Source: Pseudomonas sp. KUIN-1 (GTDB lineage: Bacteria > Pseudomonadota > Gammaproteobacteria > Pseudomonadales > Pseudomonadaceae). Taken from it: 64,000 nucleotides of DNA. Where the stretch lies: positions 4,781,501 through 4,845,500 of the forward strand of contig NZ_AP020337.1 of the NCBI RefSeq assembly GCF_009176725.1, in the 5' to 3' direction. The translations under genes were made by a program, and so were the position numbers. Below, in pieces: positions 52,009-61,709 of the stretch (its first letter is position 1; each line of letters opens with the position of its first letter). The notes below the pieces were generated by a model. It was given only the letters and a program-made list of their open reading frames with translations. It was not told the DNA's origin and searched no databases.

Positions 52009-53592
52009 TCAGACGATGCGGCTGACTTCCTTCACAGGCTGGAGCTTGCGCTCGAAGACCGAGACCCCGTCCAGATCGCGCAGCGCCACGGTCATCTCAC
52101 CGGTCTGCCCGTCGATATTCACTTCACCAAAAAACTGAAAACCCGCGAACGGCGAGGTGTTCTGCGCAGGCGGCGCTTTCTGGAACACCAGCTCGGGACC
52201 AAAGGTCTTGTCCAGCACGTTGGGACCATAGCTACCGGCGTTCAATGGCCCGGCGACGAACTCCCAGAACGGGTCGAAGTCCTGAAACACGGCCAGATCC
52301 GGCTGGTAATGATGTGCGGCGCAGTAATGCACATCGGCCGTCAGCCAGACGCAATCGCGAATCTTCTGCGCGCGCAGGTACGCCAGCAATTCGGCGACCT
52401 CCAACTCACGCCCCAACGCCGGACCGTCATTGCCGTTGGCGATGGCCTCCCAACGCGGTACGCCGGGGCTGACCTCGCCATCCGGCACGCCCAGGCCAAT
52501 GGGCATGTCCGCCGCGATGACTTTCCACTGCGCGCGCGATGCATTGAGCTCACGCTTGAGCCAGTCCAGTTGCTCACGGCCCATGAATGCGGTGGTCGCA
52601 CCCGACTTGTCGGCCAGGTTGGCATCGTTGCCGGCGCGGTAGCTGCGCATATCGAGGACGAAAACGTCGAGCATCGGACCGTAGGGGATCTTGCGATAAA
52701 TGCGCCCGCCATTGTCGGCTTCCTGCAAGCGCAGCGGCGCGTATTCCAGATAAGCCTGGCGGGCACGCGAGGACAGCAGGCCGATGTCCTTGACCTTGTA
52801 GCGATCATCGAGCTGTTTGCTGGGTGACCAGTTGTTGGTCACTTCGTGATCGTCCCACTGCCAGATCTGCGGCACTTCGGCGTTGAAGCGGCGCAGGTTT
52901 TCATCCATCAGGTTGTAGCGGTAATTGCCCCGGTATTCGTCGAGGGTCTCCGCCACCTTGCTCTTCGCCTCGGTGGTGATGTTGCGCCAGACGCGCCCGC
53001 CCTCCGTGGTGAGCTGCTCCGGCACCGGGCTGTCGGCGTAGATGGTGTCACCGCTGTGGATAAAAAAGTCCGGCAAGCGCAAACGCATGGCTTCGTAGAT
53101 ACGCATGCCGCCAATATCGGGGTTGATGCCAAAGCCCTGCCCTACCGTGTCGCCGCTCCAGACGAAGCGGATGTCGCGGCGCTGCTGCGGTGTGCTGCGC
53201 AAATGACCGAACCACGGCTCACCGGCGACACCGCTCTGCGCATCCTCGAAAGACACCCGGTAGAAAATCGCCTGATCGACAGGCAGCCCGCTCAACTCGA
53301 CCCGCGCAGTGAAATCGGTACGCTGATCGGCCAGCGCCGACACCACGCGGCGTGGCTGGGTGAACATGCTGCGCGTGTCCCACTCGACGACCATGCGCGA
53401 AGGCCGGTCGCTGCGGCTCCAGACGATCGCCTTGTCACCGAACACATCGCCGGACTGCACGCCATCCATCATCTTCGGACGATCCTGCACCGAGGCGATG
53501 ACCGCCGGTGCAACACCCGGTAACAGCAGACCGGCACCTACCGTTCCGACGGCCTGGATGACACGGCGACGCTTGAGATCGAACTGGCTCAC
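52009..53592 (-). CDS. phoD: Tat-exported PhoD-family alkaline phosphatase / phosphodiesterase
   Basis: 527 residues from a GTG start with GAGGGG upstream. The N-terminus carries a twin-arginine signal (L-K-R-R-R-V-I-Q-A followed by a hydrophobic stretch to about residue 35). The PhoD core has W-S-G-D-T, F-I-H-S-G-D-T-I-Y-A-D, W-D-D-H-E-V-T-N-N-W and a late L-T-A-D-V-H-Y metal site. PhoD enzymes use iron and calcium in the periplasm or outside. A longer upstream frame was rejected because it would bury the Tat signal. Confidence 0.92.
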   Translation of the reverse strand: MSQFDLKRRRVIQAVGTVGAGLLLPGVAPAVIASVQDRPKMMDGVQSGDVFGDKAIVWSRSDRPSRMVVEWDTRSMFTQPRRVVSALADQRTDFTARVELSGLPVDQAIFYRVSFEDAQSGVAGEPWFGHLRSTPQQRRDIRFVWSGDTVGQGFGINPDIGGMRIYEAMRLRLPDFFIHSGDTIYADSPVPEQLTTEGGRVWRNITTEAKSKVAETLDEYRGNYRYNLMDENLRRFNAEVPQIWQWDDHEVTNNWSPSKQLDDRYKVKDIGLLSSRARQAYLEYAPLRLQEADNGGRIYRKIPYGPMLDVFVLDMRSYRAGNDANLADKSGATTAFMGREQLDWLKRELNASRAQWKVIAADMPIGLGVPDGEVSPGVPRWEAIANGNDGPALGRELEVAELLAYLRAQKIRDCVWLTADVHYCAAHHYQPDLAVFQDFDPFWEFVAGPLNAGSYGPNVLDKTFGPELVFQKAPPAQNTSPFAGFQFFGEVNIDGQTGEMTVALRDLDGVSVFERKLQPVKEVSRIV

Positions 53593-53749
53593 GGTTATCC
53601 CCTCGCTGACAGGCAAAAAAGCACCGTAGCAGGGGAATATTGGCGCTGTATGACAACGCAGGAGATCAAGCGCATGGCAGACGCCAAAAACCCCCGGCGC
53701 CCGGTAACTGGTAAACTCCCGCGCCTTATTCCAGCCCGAGGCGCTCAGC

Positions 53750-54766
53750 ATGTCTTCCTTGAATCAGGCGCTCAGCGTCGCCCTCGACAATCGCCAGGCG
53801 TTGCTTGACCAATTGCATGGACAGGGCACGGACTGCTATCGACTGTTTCACGGCAGCCAGGAGGGTGCCAGCGGGCTGACCATCGACCGCTACGGCCCGC
53901 AATTGCTGGTACAGAGCTTTCACACCCGCCTGGATCGCGATGCCCTGCTGGCGCTGCATGAACAGGTCAACACGCGCCTGGGCCTGGACACCCTGCTGGT
54001 CTATAACGATCGCTCGCAAGGCAACTCGCGCGTCGATCGCCACGACACCGTGTACAAGGCTGAAGACGCGGCTCTGGCCGATCATGTCGGCCACGAATGG
54101 GGGCTCAATTACCGGGTCCGCGGTCGGCATGCAGGCCAGGACCCGCTGTTGTTTCTGGACCTGCGCAACACCCGCGGCTGGGTCAAGCAGCACAGCGCCG
54201 GCAAAAGCGTGCTGAACCTGTTCGCCTACACCTGCGGCGTCGGCCTGAGTGCGGCGGCCGGTGGCGCGAGTGAAGTGTGCAATCTCGATTTCGCCGAGGG
54301 CAATCTGGCGGTGGGTCGCGAGAATGGTGCGCTCAACCCGCAACTACCACCCATGCAATTCATCCAGTCGGATTATTTTCCGGCGATCCGCCAGTTGGCC
54401 GGGTTGCCCATTGCTGCGCGCCGCAGCCAGCAATTGCCCAGCTACGTGAAACTGCAACAGCGCCAATATGATCTGGTCCTGCTCGATCCACCGGCCTGGG
54501 CCAAGAGCGCGTTCGGCACCGTTGATTTGCTGCGCGACTATCAGAGCCTGCTCAAACCTGCGCTGTTGACCACGGCAGACGATGGCGTGCTGATCTGCTG
54601 CAACAATCTGGCGAAAGTCAGCATGCAGGACTGGCGCGAGCAGGTGCTGCGCTGCGCCACCAAGGCCGGGCGTCCGGTGCGCGACTGCCAGGAGATGCGT
54701 CCCGCCGCAGACTTCCCGTCTCAGGATAATCAACCACCGCTGAAAACGCTGATTCTGCAACTCTGA
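53750..54766 (+). CDS. Class I SAM-dependent methyltransferase, RlmI/RlmK-like
   Basis: A 338-residue protein. The SAM-binding motif is V-L-N-L-F-A-Y-T-C-G-V-G (about residues 156-167) and the catalytic motif D-L-V-L-L-D-P-P-A-W-A-K-S (about 240). These match the 23S rRNA m5C/m7G methyltransferases RlmI and RlmK. It lacks an obvious N-terminal PUA domain and is shorter than RlmI (396 residues). The RNA substrate is uncertain. Confidence 0.85.
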   Translation: MSSLNQALSVALDNRQALLDQLHGQGTDCYRLFHGSQEGASGLTIDRYGPQLLVQSFHTRLDRDALLALHEQVNTRLGLDTLLVYNDRSQGNSRVDRHDTVYKAEDAALADHVGHEWGLNYRVRGRHAGQDPLLFLDLRNTRGWVKQHSAGKSVLNLFAYTCGVGLSAAAGGASEVCNLDFAEGNLAVGRENGALNPQLPPMQFIQSDYFPAIRQLAGLPIAARRSQQLPSYVKLQQRQYDLVLLDPPAWAKSAFGTVDLLRDYQSLLKPALLTTADDGVLICCNNLAKVSMQDWREQVLRCATKAGRPVRDCQEMRPAADFPSQDNQPPLKTLILQL

Positions 54767-54889
54767 TTCGACGCCTGATATCGTCAAGCGCAACCGGAAA
54801 ATTCCTACAAGCCGCGACGGCAGTGCCTTGGGAACCGAACAGGCATGCCATACTCCAAGGGCTTCCAAAAGAGAGAGACGCCGCTGCCC

Positions 54890-57874
54890 ATGTCCAGAGG
54901 ATTGAAACGCACACTCGGCTCCCTGCTGGCTGTGATCGCGCTCTACAGTTTGCTGGGGTTTTTCATTCTTCCCGGCGTCGCTCTGCGGATCGCCAACCAG
55001 CAACTGGCCAATTACGCCACGGTGCCGGCAAAGCTCGAACGCCTGGAGTTCAACCCCTTCACCCTGGAGCTGACACTCTGGGGCCTGAACATCGGCACGC
55101 CAGGCAAGGAGCAGGTGGCGTTTGAAAAGCTTTATGCCAATCTGCAAATCAACAGCCTGTGGACGCGGGCCCTGCACCTGCAACGCGTCGAGCTGATCAA
55201 ACCGCGCGCCGAACTGCTGTTCGACAAACAGGGCAAGCTCAATCTGGCGCAGCTGTTCAAGCTGCCCGCCAGCGAACCGACACAGGACCAACCCGCCAGC
55301 AAGCCATTCCCGCTGCGTATCGACGAAATCAAACTGGCGGGAGGCTATGTTCACTTCCAGGACTTGCGCCCCAGCCAGCCCATCGAGTTTCTCTACGACG
55401 CGCTGGATTTCGAGCTCAAGAACCTCAGCACCCTGCCTGAAGACAATGCCGACATGACCCTGGTCGCGGCGGGTCCGGACGGTGGGCAGATCGACTGGGT
55501 CGGCCGTATCAGCCTGATCCCGATCACCTCCGAGGGCACGTTGAAAGTCGCCGACAGCAAGATGAAACTGTGGTGGCCTTATGTGCGCGATGCCTTGCCA
55601 CTGGCGCTCGAGGACGGCGTGCTGAATTTCAGCACGGCCTACACATTGAACCTGTCCAGGGAAACCGAGCTGAAGTTGACCAACGTCTCGGCCAGTGTTG
55701 CGCCGTTCGCGCTCAACGCTCCCGACGGTCGCCCCCTGGTACGTCTGCAACGCCTGGACGTCAGCGAAACATCGGTCGACCTGGCAAAGCAGCTGGTTAC
55801 CGTAGGCAAGATCCGCAGCCAGAAACTGGAAACCTGGGCCGCGCGTGAAGCCGACGGGCAACTGGACTGGCAAAAACTGTTCGCCAGCCAACCGGGCAAG
55901 CCCGCAGCGCCGCACACCCCGGCCGTGGACGAAAAAGCCGCCGAGCCGGCGCCTGCCACCGAGGCCTCAGCCAAAGTCAGCGCTCAACCCGTGGCGCAGA
56001 GCAAACCCTGGCAGGTCCTGTTGCGGGATGTGCAATTGCGCAACTACATGGTCCATCTGGCAGATCGCGTGCCTCAAGAGCCGGTCGCGCTGGACGTTGG
56101 CCCGCTGAATCTGGACATCCAGAATTTCGACAGCCTGAACAAGGCGCCTTTCACGCTCAAGCTGGATACCGGGCTGGGCAAACAGGGCAATCTCACTGCC
56201 GCCGGTGACGTGAACCTCAATCCGGTCAGCGCACGACTCAACGTAACCACCCGCGACATCGACCTGCGCCTCGCCCAGGCCTACATCAGCCCGTTCATTC
56301 GTCTGGAGCTGCGCAGCGGCATGCTCGGCAGCGATCTGGCGGTCGACCTGAAAAGCACCGAGCCACTGGCGTTCAGCATCACCGGTAAAGCACAGGTCAA
56401 TCAGTTGCACACGCTGGATACGCTCAAACAGCGCGACTTCCTGAAGTGGCAGCAACTGGCGCTGGAGGGGCTGGACTACCAGCACGGCAAGGGCCTGTCG
56501 ATTGCCAAAGTGAACATGGATCAGCCTTACGCACGCTTCATGATCAATGAGGACCGGACCACTAACATCGACGATCTGTTGATCCCGCAGCCAGCCGACG
56601 CAGCCGCTGGCAAGAGCGCCGGCCAGCCTAAGGCAGCCAGAACCCAAGCCGCAGGCAAGAAGGAAAACCCGCTGGCGATCTACGTGGGTGAAGTGAATAT
56701 CAACGATGGCTCGGCAAACTTTGCCGACATGACCCTGACCCCCAACTTCGCCACCGCCGTGCAGCAGCTCAACGGTCGTATCGGCACCATCGACAACCGC
56801 AAGCCTACACCGGCCCCGGTGAACATCGAGGGCAAGGTCGACCGCTATGCGCCGGTGACCATCAAGGGCAGCCTCAACCCGTTCGACCCGATGGCCAGCC
56901 TGGATATCACCACCAGCTTCAAGCGCGTCGAGCTGACCAACCTGACTCCCTACTCCGGCAAGTTCGCAGGTTTCCGGATCCGCAAGGGCCGGCTCAATCT
57001 CGACCTGCACTACCTGATCACCAAGGGCCAGCTCAAGGCCCAGAACAAGGTGCTGGTGGAGCAACTGCAACTGGGTGAGCGGGTCGACAGCCCGGATGCG
57101 CTGGACCTGCCTATTCGTCTGGCGGTCGCGCTGCTCAAGGATACCAAAGGGCGTATTTCCCTTGAGCTGCCCATCGAAGGCGACCTGAACAACCCGCAGT
57201 TCAGCGTCATGCCGATTGTCTGGCAGACCCTGCGCAATCTGGTGCTACGTGCCGCACAGGCACCGTTCAAGATGCTCGGCGGGCTGGTCGCCGGTGGAAG
57301 CTCCGAGGACCTCGGCAGTGTAAGTTTCGCGCCAGGCACCAGTGACTTGTCGGCAGAGGCGCAAAATGCCCTGGACAAGCTCTCGGTAGCGCTCAAGGAG
57401 CGTCCGGACCTGAAGCTGGAGATCGAAGGCACAAGCGCCGCCAGCAGTGACGGTCCATTGATCGCCCAGCAAAGGCTGGAACGCGAATACCAGTACACGT
57501 ATTACAAGATCCTCCAGCGACGTGGCGACAAGGTTCCAGCCAGGGCTGGCTTGGTACAGGTCCCGGAAGAGGAAAAGGCGCCTATGCTCGAGGGTATCTA
57601 CAGGACACGCCTGAAACAGCAACCGCTCGCTGAATGGGCCAGTCTGGGCAAGGAGCAACGTGCTGCCCAGATGCGTGCCGCCGTGCTCAAGTTCTGGAGC
57701 AGCAATGAGGTGCTGCTGCGCGAACTGGGCCAGAGCAGAGCCAGTAGCATCAAGGATTACCTGGTGGACAAGGGCAAGCTCGAAGACGCTCGCGTGTACT
57801 TCGTCGATGCCCGTCTGGGCCAGGCCCAACCGGATGGTAAAGTCATCAGCCCTCTGCACCTCGACAGCGAATGA
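54890..57874 (+). CDS. DUF748 AsmA-like giant envelope protein with degenerate OmpA-like C-terminus
   Basis: About 994 residues from M-S-R-G-L-K-R-T; an ATG at 54845 would add 15. An N-terminal membrane helix (about 10-28) precedes a long periplasmic DUF748/AsmA-like region. Residues about 810-995 begin like an OmpA peptidoglycan-binding domain (V-S-F-A-P-G-T-S-D-L-S, then R-P-D-L-K-L-E-I-E-G) but are interrupted by about 100 extra residues before S-I-K-D-Y-L-V-D. AsmA-like proteins are proposed lipid conduits. Function here is inferred. It overlaps the DUF2845 gene by 4 bp. Confidence 0.85.
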   Translation: MSRGLKRTLGSLLAVIALYSLLGFFILPGVALRIANQQLANYATVPAKLERLEFNPFTLELTLWGLNIGTPGKEQVAFEKLYANLQINSLWTRALHLQRVELIKPRAELLFDKQGKLNLAQLFKLPASEPTQDQPASKPFPLRIDEIKLAGGYVHFQDLRPSQPIEFLYDALDFELKNLSTLPEDNADMTLVAAGPDGGQIDWVGRISLIPITSEGTLKVADSKMKLWWPYVRDALPLALEDGVLNFSTAYTLNLSRETELKLTNVSASVAPFALNAPDGRPLVRLQRLDVSETSVDLAKQLVTVGKIRSQKLETWAAREADGQLDWQKLFASQPGKPAAPHTPAVDEKAAEPAPATEASAKVSAQPVAQSKPWQVLLRDVQLRNYMVHLADRVPQEPVALDVGPLNLDIQNFDSLNKAPFTLKLDTGLGKQGNLTAAGDVNLNPVSARLNVTTRDIDLRLAQAYISPFIRLELRSGMLGSDLAVDLKSTEPLAFSITGKAQVNQLHTLDTLKQRDFLKWQQLALEGLDYQHGKGLSIAKVNMDQPYARFMINEDRTTNIDDLLIPQPADAAAGKSAGQPKAARTQAAGKKENPLAIYVGEVNINDGSANFADMTLTPNFATAVQQLNGRIGTIDNRKPTPAPVNIEGKVDRYAPVTIKGSLNPFDPMASLDITTSFKRVELTNLTPYSGKFAGFRIRKGRLNLDLHYLITKGQLKAQNKVLVEQLQLGERVDSPDALDLPIRLAVALLKDTKGRISLELPIEGDLNNPQFSVMPIVWQTLRNLVLRAAQAPFKMLGGLVAGGSSEDLGSVSFAPGTSDLSAEAQNALDKLSVALKERPDLKLEIEGTSAASSDGPLIAQQRLEREYQYTYYKILQRRGDKVPARAGLVQVPEEEKAPMLEGIYRTRLKQQPLAEWASLGKEQRAAQMRAAVLKFWSSNEVLLRELGQSRASSIKDYLVDKGKLEDARVYFVDARLGQAQPDGKVISPLHLDSE

Positions 57875-58209
57875 AGCCTTTGGCACACACCCGGATCAAA
57901 CGACTGATCAACCTGACCCTCGCCGCCATGGCCGGGTCAATTGTCGCCTCGGCATATGCCAGCTCAACCCTGCGTTGCGGCAGCCAGCTGGTCAGCACCG
58001 GTGACCGGGCGTTCGAAGTCCAACAGAAATGCGGCGAACCGGTCAGCCAGGAGGTGCTCGGCACTCAGGAAACCTTCAATAGCAATTATCGAAGGTCCGA
58101 AGCCGTGAGGATCGAGGAGTGGATATACGGTCCTGATAACGGCATGTATCAGTACCTGCGCTTCGAAGGCGGGCGCCTGGTGGGCATCGAGAGCAAACGC
58201 CGCAACTGA
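57871..58209 (+). CDS. DUF2845 periplasmic protein
   Basis: 112 residues with a signal peptide (about 28 residues ending A-S-A-Y-A) and a small DUF2845-type domain beginning S-T-L-R-C-G-S-Q-L-V-S-T-G-D and containing a second cysteine (Q-K-C-G-E-P). The two cysteines may form a disulfide. ATGA overlap with the DUF748 gene suggests a joint role in the envelope. No known function. Confidence 0.8.
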   Translation: MKPLAHTRIKRLINLTLAAMAGSIVASAYASSTLRCGSQLVSTGDRAFEVQQKCGEPVSQEVLGTQETFNSNYRRSEAVRIEEWIYGPDNGMYQYLRFEGGRLVGIESKRRN

Positions 58210-58252
58210 TCCCCTGCTTCCCTGCCCTTCATCTGTTTCGTCAACCCATAGA

Positions 58253-58282
58253 AAAGGCCCCAACTCTTCAGTCGGGGCCTTT
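58253..58282 (+). terminator. Intrinsic terminator after the DUF748-DUF2845 operon
   Basis: A 9-bp stem AAAGGCCCC / GGGGCCTTT around a 12-nt loop, 43 bp after the DUF2845 stop. The A-run makes it usable from the opposite side as well, for the BON gene. Confidence 0.8.
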
Positions 58283-58357
58283 AATGGCTACATCCTTGTA
58301 GCCTCGCATGAACCTTCCATCAATCAATGACTGCGGCTGTTCATGAGCAGTATTCGA

Positions 58358-58711
58358 TTACTCGGCTTTCAGGCCAGCAGCCGATACGTCTTTAACACCT
58401 TTGATTTTCTTGGTGATGGCGACGGCGGTGTTTTTCTGAGCTTCGGTAACTTTTACCATGGAGGACAGGGAAACCACGCCTTTGTTGGTCTCAACCTTGA
58501 TGTCCGAACCTGGGATGCCTTTTTCGGTCAGCAGGTCAGCTTTGACTTTGGTGGTGATCCAAGTGTCAGAAGTATCTTCTTTGACTTCTTGAGTAGTGGT
58601 GTTAGCTGCCAGAACCATTGGCGCTTGGGCCGAGGTCTGTGCGAAAGCAGCATTGGCCATGGTCAGAGTCAGGGCAGTAGCGGTAGCAGCGGCAATAGCG
58701 AACTTCTTCAT
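58358..58711 (-). CDS. Secreted single-BON-domain protein (OsmY-like)
   Basis: 117 residues with a clear signal peptide (M-K-K-F-A-I-A-A-A ... A-F-A, about 24 residues). One BON domain follows at about 48-115, with D-T-W-I-T-T-K-V-K-A-D-L-L and K-G-V-V-S-L-S-S-M-V. OsmY-type proteins are periplasmic and induced by osmotic or stationary-phase stress. Distinct from the lipoprotein DolP at the window start: no lipobox and only one BON domain. Confidence 0.88.
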   Translation of the reverse strand: MKKFAIAAATATALTLTMANAAFAQTSAQAPMVLAANTTTQEVKEDTSDTWITTKVKADLLTEKGIPGSDIKVETNKGVVSLSSMVKVTEAQKNTAVAITKKIKGVKDVSAAGLKAE

Positions 58712-58998
58712 ACGATAACTCCTGTTTTTCTCAAAATCTGCACCAGCATGTGGTGGCAGGGTTAACAGGTGTATCGCAAGCGGTGTGCCAAAAATGAGAC
58801 AGTCAAAATAACCTTTATAATCAATAGCTTATGTTTTTCTCTATTTTGCTGAGTCGTGCAGATTGCCCGTTCGCTCAAACCCGGGGTTGCAAGATGCATG
58901 TTTGCACCGAGCAGTTTGCATGCTCCATGTGTAAGCCTTTAATTGCGCTCATAAAAAAGGACTCCGAAGAGTCCTTTTTTACATGCCGCTCAGATCAA
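58712..58998. other. Intergenic region between pnp and the BON-protein gene
   Basis: It carries the BON-gene promoter region in an AT-rich stretch (about 58,790-58,850) and the pnp terminator. I see no gene. Confidence 0.5.
58951..58980 (-). terminator. Intrinsic terminator downstream of pnp
   Basis: A perfect stem GGACTC-CGAA-GAGTCC flanked by A6 and T6, usable from both strands, 18 bp after the pnp stop. Confidence 0.9.
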
Positions 58999-61104
58999 TC
59001 AGACGCCCGACGCTTTCGCTGCGGCTACGTCCTTGATCGACAGCTTGATACGGCCGCGATTGTCCACGTCCAGTACCAGTACTTCGACCTCCTGACCTTC
59101 CTTGAGGATGTCGGTCACTTTCTCTACGCGAGCATCGCTCAGCATCGAGATGTGAACCAGACCATCCTTGCCCGGCAGGATGTTGACGAATGCGCCGAAA
59201 TCGACGATGCGCTCAACCTTACCGACGTAGATCTTGCCGATTTCTGCTTCTGCGGTGATGCCCAGAACGCGCTGACGTGCTGCCTCAGCCGCTTCCTTGG
59301 ACTCGCCGAAGATCTTGATCGAGCCGTCGTCTTCGATGTCGATCGAAGCCTTGGTCTCTTCGCAGATGGCACGGATGGTTGCGCCGCCCTTGCCGATCAC
59401 GTCACGGATCTTGTCGGTGTCGATCTTCATCGCGATCATGGTCGGAGCGTTGGCCGACAGTTCATTACGCGACTGACCGATGATCTGGTTCATCTGGCCG
59501 AGGATATTCAGGCGAGCTTCCAGGGCCTGGCCCAGGGCGATCTCCATGATCTCTTCGGTGATGCCTTTGATCTTGATGTCCATCTGCAGCGCGGTAACAC
59601 CTTTGGAGGTACCGGCTACCTTGAAGTCCATGTCGCCCAGGTGGTCTTCGTCACCCAGGATGTCGGTCAGAATGGCGAACTTCTCGCCTTCCTTGACCAG
59701 ACCCATGGCGATACCGGCAACCGGCGCCTTCATCGGCACACCAGCGTCCATCAGAGCCAGGGAAGCACCGCAGACCGAAGCCATGGAGCTGGAGCCGTTG
59801 GACTCGGTGATTTCCGAAACGACACGGATGGTGTACGGGAACACGTCAGCGCCTGGCAGCATGGCCTGGACACTGCGACGGGCCAGACGGCCGTGACCGA
59901 TTTCACGACGACCTGCGCCGCCCATGCGACCACACTCGCCCACCGAGAACGGAGGGAAGTTGTAGTGCAGCATGAAGGGGTCTTTTTTCTCGCCTTCGAG
60001 GGTATCGAGCAGCTGTGCGTCACGTGCAGTACCCAGCGTGGCAACGACCAGCGCCTGAGTTTCGCCACGGGTGAACAGTGCCGAACCGTGAGTCTTCGGC
60101 AGAACGCCGACTTCGATGTTCAGAGGACGAACGGTGCGCGTGTCACGGCCATCGATACGCGGCTTGCCGTTAACGATGTTTTCGCGAACGGTGCGGTATT
60201 CGATTTCGCCGAAAGCCGCTTTGACTTCGCTGGCAGACGGGCTGCCGTCTTCGACAGCGAGCTTGGCAACGACCTGATCTTTCAGTTCGCCCAGACGCGC
60301 ATAGCGGTCGGCTTTGACGGTGATGGTGTAAGCCTGGGAGATCGCGTCGCCGAACTCGGCACGGATAGCGCCCAGCAGTGCAGTCGCTTCAGGCTTTGGC
60401 TGCCAGTCCCAGGTAGGCTTGGCGGCTTCGGCAGCCAGTTCCTTGATGGCGTTGATCACGACCTGGAACTCGTCATGCGCGAACAGCACGGCGCCCAGCA
60501 TCTGGTCTTCGGTCAGCTCTTTGGCTTCCGACTCGACCATCAGAACGGCTTCGGAAGTACCGGCAACGACCATGTCCAGGCTCGAAGCCTGCAGCTGCTC
60601 GTAAGTCGGGTTCAACAGGTAGCCGGTGCTTTCGTGGAAAGCAACGCGGGCAGCACCGACCGGACCGTCAAACGGGATACCGGAGATGGCCAGGGCAGCC
60701 GAGGTACCGATCATCGCAGCGATGTCCGGATCGATTTTCTTGCTGGTAGAGACGACGGTGCAGACGACCTGCACTTCGTTCATGAAGCCTTCTGGAAACA
60801 ACGGGCGGATCGGACGGTCGATCAGGCGCGAAGTCAGGGTTTCTTTCTCGGAAGGACGGCCTTCACGCTTGAAGAAACCACCAGGAATCTTGCCGGCAGC
60901 GTAGGTTTTTTCCTGATAGTGCACGGACAGAGGGAAGAAGCCTTTGCCAGCGTCAGCCTGTTTGGCGCCGACCACAGTCACGAGTACGCTGACGTCGTCG
61001 TCAACGGTGACCAATACTGCACCAGAGGCTTGACGGGCGATACGGCCTGTCTCGAGGGTTACGGTCGATTGACCGAACTGAAACTTTTTGATTACCGGGT
61101 TCAC
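58999..61104 (-). CDS. pnp: Polyribonucleotide nucleotidyltransferase (PNPase)
   Basis: A 701-residue protein with two RNase PH-like domains (about 1-210 and 310-540) joined by a helical linker, then a KH domain (K-I-R-D-V-I-G-K-G-G-A-T-I-R) and a C-terminal S1 domain (E-K-V-T-D-I-L-K-E-G-Q-E-V-E-V). It degrades RNA phosphorolytically from the 3' end and is the exoribonuclease of the degradosome. Follows rpsO by 175 bp, the conserved rpsO-pnp order, where RNase III usually autoregulates the leader. Confidence 0.98.
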   Translation of the reverse strand: MNPVIKKFQFGQSTVTLETGRIARQASGAVLVTVDDDVSVLVTVVGAKQADAGKGFFPLSVHYQEKTYAAGKIPGGFFKREGRPSEKETLTSRLIDRPIRPLFPEGFMNEVQVVCTVVSTSKKIDPDIAAMIGTSAALAISGIPFDGPVGAARVAFHESTGYLLNPTYEQLQASSLDMVVAGTSEAVLMVESEAKELTEDQMLGAVLFAHDEFQVVINAIKELAAEAAKPTWDWQPKPEATALLGAIRAEFGDAISQAYTITVKADRYARLGELKDQVVAKLAVEDGSPSASEVKAAFGEIEYRTVRENIVNGKPRIDGRDTRTVRPLNIEVGVLPKTHGSALFTRGETQALVVATLGTARDAQLLDTLEGEKKDPFMLHYNFPPFSVGECGRMGGAGRREIGHGRLARRSVQAMLPGADVFPYTIRVVSEITESNGSSSMASVCGASLALMDAGVPMKAPVAGIAMGLVKEGEKFAILTDILGDEDHLGDMDFKVAGTSKGVTALQMDIKIKGITEEIMEIALGQALEARLNILGQMNQIIGQSRNELSANAPTMIAMKIDTDKIRDVIGKGGATIRAICEETKASIDIEDDGSIKIFGESKEAAEAARQRVLGITAEAEIGKIYVGKVERIVDFGAFVNILPGKDGLVHISMLSDARVEKVTDILKEGQEVEVLVLDVDNRGRIKLSIKDVAAAKASGV

Positions 61105-61279
61105 GGTTTCCTACCTTTCTTTGTGGCTCTTGGGGAACTGGTTTCTTGCGAATTCTTGGGCAGCGTGGGGAATCGGCCCCTTCCACAGCCCAGATAAAAC
61201 TTGAGGCTGGGAGCCTGCCAGAACCACCGGGCAAACCCGACGGATCGTGACAGACAACCAACCTCTAGCAACGTCGTTA

Positions 61280-61549
61280 TTAGCGACGCAGACCCAGACG
61301 ACCGATCAGGGCGCTGTAACGGCTAACGTCCTTACCTTTCAGGTAATCCAGCAGCTTGCGACGCTGGTTTACCATACGGATCAGACCACGACGCGAGTGG
61401 TGGTCCTTACCGTTGGCCTTGAAGTGGCCTTGCAGTTTGTTGATGTTGGCGGTCAGCAGTGCAACTTGCACTTCTGGCGAACCAGTATCACCAACAGCTT
61501 GCTGGTAGTCGGTTACGATCTGAGCTTTTTCTTCAACGCTGAGTGCCAT
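61280..61549 (-). CDS. rpsO: 30S ribosomal protein S15
   Basis: 89 residues from M-A-L-S-V-E-E-K, exactly the family length. It has the H-F-K-A-N-G-K-D-H-H-S-R-R-G-L-I-R-M-V-N-Q-R-R-K motif that contacts 16S rRNA h20-h22. S15 usually represses its own translation through a leader pseudoknot. Lies between truB and pnp. Confidence 0.98.
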   Translation of the reverse strand: MALSVEEKAQIVTDYQQAVGDTGSPEVQVALLTANINKLQGHFKANGKDHHSRRGLIRMVNQRRKLLDYLKGKDVSRYSALIGRLGLRR

Positions 61550-61677
61550 GTGGGCAATCCTTTTGTGCAAGGAAGCGTTTCCGGAGAAACGTTTCCAACA
61601 GGCCGAGGACAGATCCTCGTATTAAAAAAATGAGGTATGACCGTGCCTGTTGACAGCCATCCTCGTTCCACCCCACT

Positions 61678-61693
61678 CGCCGGCAAGCCGGCG
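61678..61693 (-). other. GC-rich hairpin downstream of truB
   Basis: CGCCGGC-AA-GCCGGCG, a perfect inverted repeat 17-32 bp after the truB stop. No T-run follows, so it is more likely an RNA-stabilising or processing stem in the truB-rpsO gap than a terminator. Confidence 0.5.
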
Positions 61694-61709
61694 GCTGGAC
61701 TGGTTTCGG

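Noticed and set aside
58831..61197. A 788-codon open frame on the plus strand
   Set aside because: Antisense to pnp, whose domains and length are fully normal; the antisense product shows no domain.
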